Source of the DNA: Tetrapyrgos nigripes
Lineage: Eukaryota; Basidiomycota; Agaricomycetes; Agaricales; Campanellaceae
Direction of reading: 5' to 3'
Assembly (NCBI GenBank): GCA_013368315.1
Contig: JAACJM010000055.1
Span: 1 to 64,000 of the forward strand
DNA length: 64,000 bases
Positions 58,180-64,000 of this stretch are shown one piece after another; position 1 is the first letter of the stretch; the number at the start of each line of letters is the position of its first letter. A program made the position numbers and the translations under genes. Below the pieces are notes generated by a model. It worked only from the letters and a program-made list of their open reading frames with translations. It did no database searches and had not been told where the DNA came from.

Positions 58180-58711
58180 GTGACAGGACCAGTGTACCTA
58201 CAGTAAGTATAAGATCCCTTGTACAGAGCCAGGTACTATACCATAAATAACTAATCCACTTGACAGTTTGATTTCTAGGTGGGTAAGTACCGAACTGAAA
58301 AGTCGTGGTGAGAGGTTAATGGTGAGAGGTCATGGGGGCGTGTAATGGGGAATGGTTGCCAGTAATACAAGTAAAGAGCTTTTAGTCCTGTACAAGAATC
58401 CAAAAATTACCTAGTCTGACTTCCAGTTTTCCGAGGTCAATAGATGGAGCACCGGCATTTGATACCGAAGACAGACAATCCTTCACGAATGCAATTTCGT
58501 ATGGACAGCATCATCAGGTGCAGCTGATGCTGTAAATCTTTTGCAAAGTAATGGAAATTTTCCCCAAACATGCATTGCAAAAGCTGTGGTCAACCAGTGA
58601 AGGGCCTTTAAGCAGCCTGGGGCAGGGTTTTTGACCGGTGAGTGGCTCTAAGCGAGGTTGCTGACCCTTGGCATCATCTTGCTTAAGTAGATTTTATTAT
58701 TTTTACTATAT
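58180..58711. other. Inter-element spacer, no gene seen
   Basis: This sequence lies between the retrotransposon and the large inverted-repeat element. It does not continue the F-box fragment seen on the other side of the retrotransposon. Confidence 0.45.
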
Positions 58712-61582
58712 CGCAGCACAGACACCCCAATACTGTTTGCTTTAGCAAAAATGGGTGGGATTGGATGGGACAGTGAGTGGGGCTTTAGGGGCGGGTCTGG
58801 CAGGTTTTTCCCATAACCCCTAGGAGATGCAGGTGTTCAGTAGGGCCCAGAATCTGCAATTGGAATAGGGGTAGTAGCTGTGGCTGACTCAGAAAATGCA
58901 AAATAAATTCCCAGAGCTGGTGATGAAAAATGATATGGGGAGGTAAGGAGGTGTATTTTGGGTCACTGAATCCAAATATCAAATTATATTTGCAATATCT
59001 GCAGTGGTTGCAAAGATATGGGCAAAATACTGTCCAAATATAGTCAAAGAGCAGAATAGGTACTGGCCATTGCATCAAATCAGCTCTGATCTTTATGTAG
59101 ATTGGTATCATAGTGCATTTAGACACCCTGAAGCTGGGAATATAGTTTATTTTGTAAGGCAATTAAGCCCTGAGGAGCTATTCTCAAAGTAATGCTTGAA
59201 AATGAGAAAATTTGGGATGACCATGGATACTGCATACTATAGTATTCAATATGACTATGGATATGTCTAGTGGGGTATTCTGAGCTCCTGAATCCGAATA
59301 TCAACTTGGATAGTCCATATCTGCCATGGTTCTCACGCTAGTTAATACATATCCCAAAACACAGATACCTGTGGCACCTGCAAATATGCGCTCTATAAAA
59401 TTGTTTGAGGGGGTAAATATGTGTTATTCAATGTCCTAAACATTAATGTGAGATCATATCTTCCATATTCTCAAGATCCAAGACTCTATTCCTGGATTAT
59501 TTCTGAAAAAGAGCAAAATTGTGGATGACCACAGGCACCACATGCTATAGCATTCAATATAACTGTGGATATGTCTATTAGGGTATTATGGGCCACTAAA
59601 TCTAAATATTCACTCATATAGTCCATATCTGCCATGGTTCCTCTGCTATTTAATGCTTACCCCTCAACATAGATACCTGTGGCACCAGCAAATATGTATC
59701 CTATAAAATTGGTTGAGTAGGTAGATGAGTGTTATTTAGTGCCCTGAATACGAATATAAAGTGATATATGCCATATCTTCAACTTACAGGACTCAACTCT
59801 TAATTTATTCTCAAAAGAGCAAAAATAGTACTTTTTTGGACCATATCACAAGCCTATCTTATTCCAGAGGTTATCCTAGATACTGATACTCTGTATTCCA
59901 TCATCTAGTATCATTTCAAAGACAATAAGCTATCCATAATGTCTAGCATGTGTTCCAGCTACATGCAGAAGCTTAAAGTCAGACTGAATTACATGTGGTG
60001 AAACTTGTAGCACCTAAGCTTATATCTGAGCATGTCTTTCAGTGTAGATCACCAAACTGTCAATAATCAGAGTATTATGGTAGAGGATGTTAGAGAACTA
60101 CTTATGATCCAAATAAAATAGCTGGAAGATAGGTATATGTCCCAATGAAGGTGGAAAATAGTACTATTTTCGCTCTTTTGAAATTAACTTGAGAATTGAG
60201 TCTTGTAATTTGAAGATATGGTAAAGAAAACCTTATATTCATGTTTAGGGCATTGAATAACACTTTCCTACCCACCCACACTATTTTATAAGATCCATAT
60301 TTGCAGGTGCCACAAGTACCTATGTTTAGAGGTAAGTGTTAAATAGCAGAAGAACCATAGCAGATATAGGCAATACAGGTAAATATTCGGATTTAGTAGC
60401 CCAAAATACCCCAGTAGATATATCCAAAGCTATATTGAATGTCAGAGTATGCAGTGTCCATAGTCATCCAAAATTTTGCCATTTTCAGAAATAATTCATA
60501 AATAGAGTCTTGGAACTCGAAGATATAATGGATATGACTGCATATTTGTGTTGGGGGCACTTAATAACACTTATTTACTCACCCACACAATTTTATACTA
60601 TACATATTTGCTGGTGCCACAGGCACCTATGTTTAGGGGTAAGTATTAAATAGCGGAAGACCTGTGAGAGATATCAACTATCTGAGTAGATATTCAGATT
60701 TAGCGACACAAAATATGCTAGTAGACATATCCACAGCTATAGTGAATGTCAGTATGCAGTGTCCATGGTCATCCCAAAATTTTGCCATTTTCAGAAATAA
60801 TCCATAAATAGAGTCTTGGAACTTAAATGTATAACAGATATGACCACATATTTCTGTTGGGAGAACATAATAACACTTATTCACCCACCCACGCAATTTT
60901 ATACTATACATATTTGCTGGTGCCACAGGTACCTATGTTTAGGGGTAAGTATCAAATAGCAGAAGAACTGTGAGAGATATGGACTATCTGAGTGCATATT
61001 CAGATTTAGTGACACAAAATATCCTAGTAGACATATCTATACCCATACTAGATGAAATAGCATGCAGTGTCCACAGCCATCCCAATTTTTGACATTTTTA
61101 AATATTAATTTGGGAATAGCTGCTCAAAATTTGATTCCCTGAGAAAATAAACTATATCTCCAGTTTCAGGGTGTATAACTGCACCATAATACCAGCCTAC
61201 ACAAAGATCAGAGCTGATTTGATGCAATGGCTAGTACCTATTCTGCTCTTTGACTATATTTGGACAGTATTTTGCCCATATCTTTGCAACCACTGCAGAT
61301 ATTGCAAATATAACTCAATATTTAGGTTCAGTGCCCCAAAATACAACTCCTTACCTACCCATACGATTTTTTATTGCCGTCTCTGGGAATTTATTTTGCA
61401 TTTTCTGAGCCAGCCACAGTCCTTACCCCTATCTCAATTGCAGATTCTGGGCCCTACTGAACACCTTCACCTTCTAGGGGCCATGGGAAAAATCTGCCTG
61501 ACCTGCCCCTGAGGCCCTACTCACTGTTCCATCCAATCCCACCCACTTTTGCTAATGTGGACATATTGGGGTTTATGCTGCG
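58712..61582. mobile_element. Foldback-like element: 2.9-kb inverted repeat with ~307-bp tandem units
   Basis: The left arm (58712 to about 59850) and right arm (about 60160 to 61582) are inverted copies around a ~310-bp centre. Matching landmarks are AGCAAAAATGGGTGGGATTGG near 58744 (left) and its complement near 61530 (right), and ATCAAATCAGCTCTGATCTT near 59076 and its complement near 61208. Within each arm a unit of about 307 bp repeats head-to-tail: the landmark GGTGCCAC starts at 60306, 60613 and 60919, and its complement at 59371 and 59679. The right arm thus has one unit more. There is no coding sequence. A partial third copy of the outer arm lies at 61590-61690. Long inverted arms made of tandem subrepeats define foldback transposons, but no flanking duplication was found. 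Confidence 0.82.
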
Positions 61583-62160
61583 CAAATTGCTCACATTTGC
61601 AAAATGCACCCCTGAGGAGCCATGGGAAAAACCCACCAAGACCCTGCCCACTGCTCCATCCAATCCCACCCACTTTTTTGCTAAAGCAGCATTGGGTTGT
61701 CTGGTAGGAAAATTGTGCTTATTTTTGCAAAAGTAACTCAAAACACGCTCTCAGATGCAATGCCGGGAGTTTTGCTCGCTTCATTAATCCAAAAAATTGG
61801 CCACTGGGCCCAGCCATACCATATTTGGAAGGAGAAACTTGGTCCAGAGACCTGCTAAAACCCTGCTATTTCCAAAAAAGGAAGCAACATCAAATTTTGC
61901 AGCTACTGTACAATGGTTGTGTGGGAGTCAGTTTAGTGCCACTGGAAGTGGGAGTGCTCAGCAGAGGAAAGTCTGCAGATGGGATTCTGATGCTGGTGTT
62001 CTTTATGGTGCTCTGGATGAGTTTGAGTGTTGTCAGGGCTTCCTTGTAAACCTGAGAAGCCTAGGGATAATGAGCTTGCTGTAGAGGTGCATACCAGGCC
62101 TAAGGGCTTTGTTCAGGTCTTCTAGGTGTGTAGCAGCATTGTCCAGAAGGGACAAGGGCG
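61583..62160. other. Repeat-derived spacer
   Basis: It contains a second partial copy of the outer arm of the foldback-like element (about 61590-61690, with CCATCCAATCCCACCCAC). The remainder is unrecognised. Confidence 0.5.
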
Positions 62161-62161
62161 A

Positions 62162-62540
62162 GACTAGGGTTGGAGGTTGTGGATGGTTCCTACGTGAGTG
62201 CTGACTGTCATTGGTGCCTCTACCAGGGTACTCATTTTTTCCCAACAGGTTATCACTGACCAACTGGATGATGTTTCCTTGAAGCACTTTGATGTATATT
62301 CTGCAATGGTGAAGAGACTACTCCTACCGGGCCCATTGATGAACACTCCTCCCCCAGTCCATAAATCTGTCTACACTTCCATGCCTCTTCTTTCATTAGC
62401 CCACATGTACTGCTCAGCTCACACTTCTCTTTCTAATGAGACATTTCTCATGATTTCTCCTCTCTTGGAATCAGTTGTCCTCAGTTATTGTGGCAGTCAA
62501 GATATGATGGCATATCTCACCCATATCCAGGAAGAGCTGT
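62162..62540 (+). pseudogene. CpG-decayed fragment of the F-box/LRR gene
   Basis: This collinear copy of 49434-49815 spans the intron and the start of exon 2 of the F-box gene. The splice borders are still recognisable (CTACGTGAGT; CCCAACAG). It differs by many transitions, over ten of which are CG to TG or CA, and by a small deletion near 62381. It ends abruptly before the next inverted-repeat element and has no start codon exon. Confidence 0.88.
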
Positions 62541-62548
62541 AAAACTGC

Positions 62549-63902
62549 GCCTCAATGTTGATTAAATCTGGACTCAACTGAGATCAGAGTTGATCAAGGT
62601 TGATCAAGGTTTGCAGTCAATTCTAGCACATGTGTACATAGCATACACACTTCTAATACAACAGACACCTTAGTACATACAATGCCTTGATCGACTTGTT
62701 AATCAACTCCAAAAAATCCAAGAGAACAGAAAATACAGCACTCCTTGATCAACGCGCAACTGAGGGAATGTGGTCAAACAAGGTGTAGGCAAGCGAGTTG
62801 CGTGTACAGTTCTCAAAGAAAGTCTTGAGGTCACCAAGGTGAGCAAGGCAATGAATGGTGGGTTTGGTGATGCCTGGCAGTGATAGCAATGAGAAAGAGG
62901 TGCCTTCCTCAACCACATTGACACGCACCTTGGATTTTGTCACTGTACAGAATATTAAGACGCTTTTTGAACCACCCTTTCTGAGACCCTAGGAAAACTT
63001 GAGCAACAAGCAGATTACCCAGCTAGCATCTAACTTTCCACCTTTTCCACAATGCAGACATTGTCTATTTGAGGGTAGATCTTGAGGAGGTTGTTGAGAT
63101 AATGGTGGTTGCATTGAAAGGTAATCAACATTACATGTGATAAAAGAGACACATCAGGTCACATTTGGTTTCACCATCAACTTTCAATTTCAAGAGAGTT
63201 TTTGTTCTGCCACCATCCTGTGTGGTGGCAACACAATGAGGGCGACAAAGAAGACAACAGTAGCAATGAATACACTCTCAGTAATGAACAATGACATGTC
63301 TTCAGCATCATCAACCTTGGCACTACAGTAGATCTGGTCAGACGCAGAAAGGGCAGAATTTAAAGGTGTGTGTTCGCTGCTCTCAATGATGAGCTTGTTG
63401 CTCAAGCTTTACTCTGGCCTTGGAAAGGGTAAAATTCTTTGTGGCACTATACAAGGCGCATGCCTATGCTGTTGAGGAAGGTGTCTGTCTCACTACCACT
63501 GTTTCCAGGAATCACCAAAATCACCAAACCCGCCATTTGTCGTCCTGCTCATCTTTGGTTTCATTTGTGAAGAAACCTATGGTCTACTCAAGATTTTCTT
63601 TGAGGATTTCACATGCAACTTGCTCACTTACACCTTGGCTGACTGCACTCCCTCAGTTGCGCATTGATCAAGGCTTAATCAAGGTTAATCAAAGGTGCCA
63701 TGTTTTCTGTTCACTTGGATTTTTTTGGAGTTGATTACAAGTTGATCAAGGATGCATTTGATGTACTAAGGTGTGTGTTGTACTGGAAGGACCGTGTACA
63801 GTGTGTATGCTATGTATGTATAGACTAGAGTTGACTGCCAGCCTTGATCAACCTTGATCAACTCTGATCTTGGTTGAGTCCAAATTTAATCAACATTGAG
63901 GC
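62549..63902. mobile_element. 1.35-kb element with ~400-bp terminal inverted repeats
   Basis: The left end GCCTCAATGTTGATTAAAT at 62549 is matched inverted by the right end at 63902. The arms (about 62549-62945 and 63440-63902) stay alignable throughout, for example around AATCAACTCCAAAAAATCC and GGGTTTGGTGAT. TTGATCAAGG-type motifs repeat near both ends. The ~500-bp centre has short open frames without recognisable domains. No flanking duplication is obvious. Confidence 0.8.
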
Positions 63903-64000
63903 ACCGAAATTCTTATCTTCCAGCTCTATCCCCTCAATAAAACCATTCTTGACCAATGCTTTGGCCAAAGACTTACAATATGCCCCATGCATCGGTGAAA
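63903..64000. other. Window edge, unassigned
   Basis: 98 bp after the last element. It is too short to assign. Confidence 0.4.

Noticed and set aside
58180..58184. Target-site duplication for the retrotransposon
   Set aside because: The 5 bp outside each LTR (GGTCG and GTGAC) do not match, so no duplication is claimed. The GAGGTCG shared near one flank and the internal border may be chance.
58785..61512. Similar ~113-125-codon open frames at both ends of the foldback-like element
   Set aside because: They are the same arm sequence read in both orientations, without protein-like conservation. They are explained by the inverted repeat.
63894..63906. GAGGCACC shared between the right end of the last element and the F-box gene
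   Set aside because: This is only eight bases and the neighbouring sequence does not continue to match. It is treated as coincidence.
1..64000. Search by eye for tRNA, rRNA and CRISPR features
   Set aside because: No convincing tRNA cloverleaf, rRNA segment or spaced repeat array was seen. A covariance-model scan would be needed to exclude small RNAs.

Overview
This window looks like nuclear DNA of a filamentous basidiomycete, most likely an Agaricomycete. The protein genes are densely packed and cut by short (about 50-70 nt) GT-AG introns. The gene families fit that clade: a NACHT NTPase, F-box/LRR proteins, a DUF6533-type seven-helix protein, a tyrosine-kinase-like kinase with an HGDLK catalytic loop, an Aspzincin M35 metallopeptidase and METTL7-like methyltransferases. 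I saw no rRNA, tRNA or CRISPR array.

Layout. 1-5.6 kb: the 5' end of an aldehyde dehydrogenase, then a Ulp1-like C48 cysteine peptidase placed head-to-head with a NACHT NTPase. 5.9-17.8 kb: ATG27 (minus) and an ArAE/FUSC-type membrane transporter (plus) diverge from one promoter region, followed by an F-box gene, a DUF6533 membrane protein and a TDG/Mug-type uracil/thymine-DNA glycosylase. 17.9-18.9 kb: two adjacent non-autonomous inverted-repeat elements. 18.9-33 kb: an F-box/LRR gene, a long ATG4 protease gene, a gene-poor 3 kb, a kinase gene that seems to carry a 1-nt frameshift, and a Rab7-like GTPase with a very large insertion. 34.5-51.6 kb: a secreted M35 peptidase, an old yellow enzyme, a CE16/GDSL esterase, two tandem methyltransferases, a hAT-like element with a CACTG-type element nested in it, a sirtuin with altered catalytic residues, a Ser-rich protein, coproporphyrinogen oxidase, an F-box/LRR gene and a small unknown gene.

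52-64 kb is repeat territory: a decayed Ty3/Gypsy chromodomain retrotransposon with both LTRs, a 2.9 kb foldback-like inverted repeat whose arms are built of ~307-bp tandem units, a decayed fragment of the neighbouring F-box gene and a second 1.35 kb element with ~400-bp terminal inverted repeats. Many changes in this block are CpG to TpG/CpA. All nine in-frame stops I located in the retrotransposon are TGA in places where CGA would fit. That pattern is expected from deamination of methylated cytosine in silenced repeats.

Functional themes: autophagy and vacuolar traffic (ATG27, ATG4, Rab7-like), though clustering by chance is likely; a possible NLR-like/protease pair; and an arm of repeat silencing and decay, with a T:G-mismatch glycosylase gene in the same window. 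Exon boundaries were read by eye from splice signals and family conservation, so coordinates given are outer CDS limits and internal junctions are approximate.
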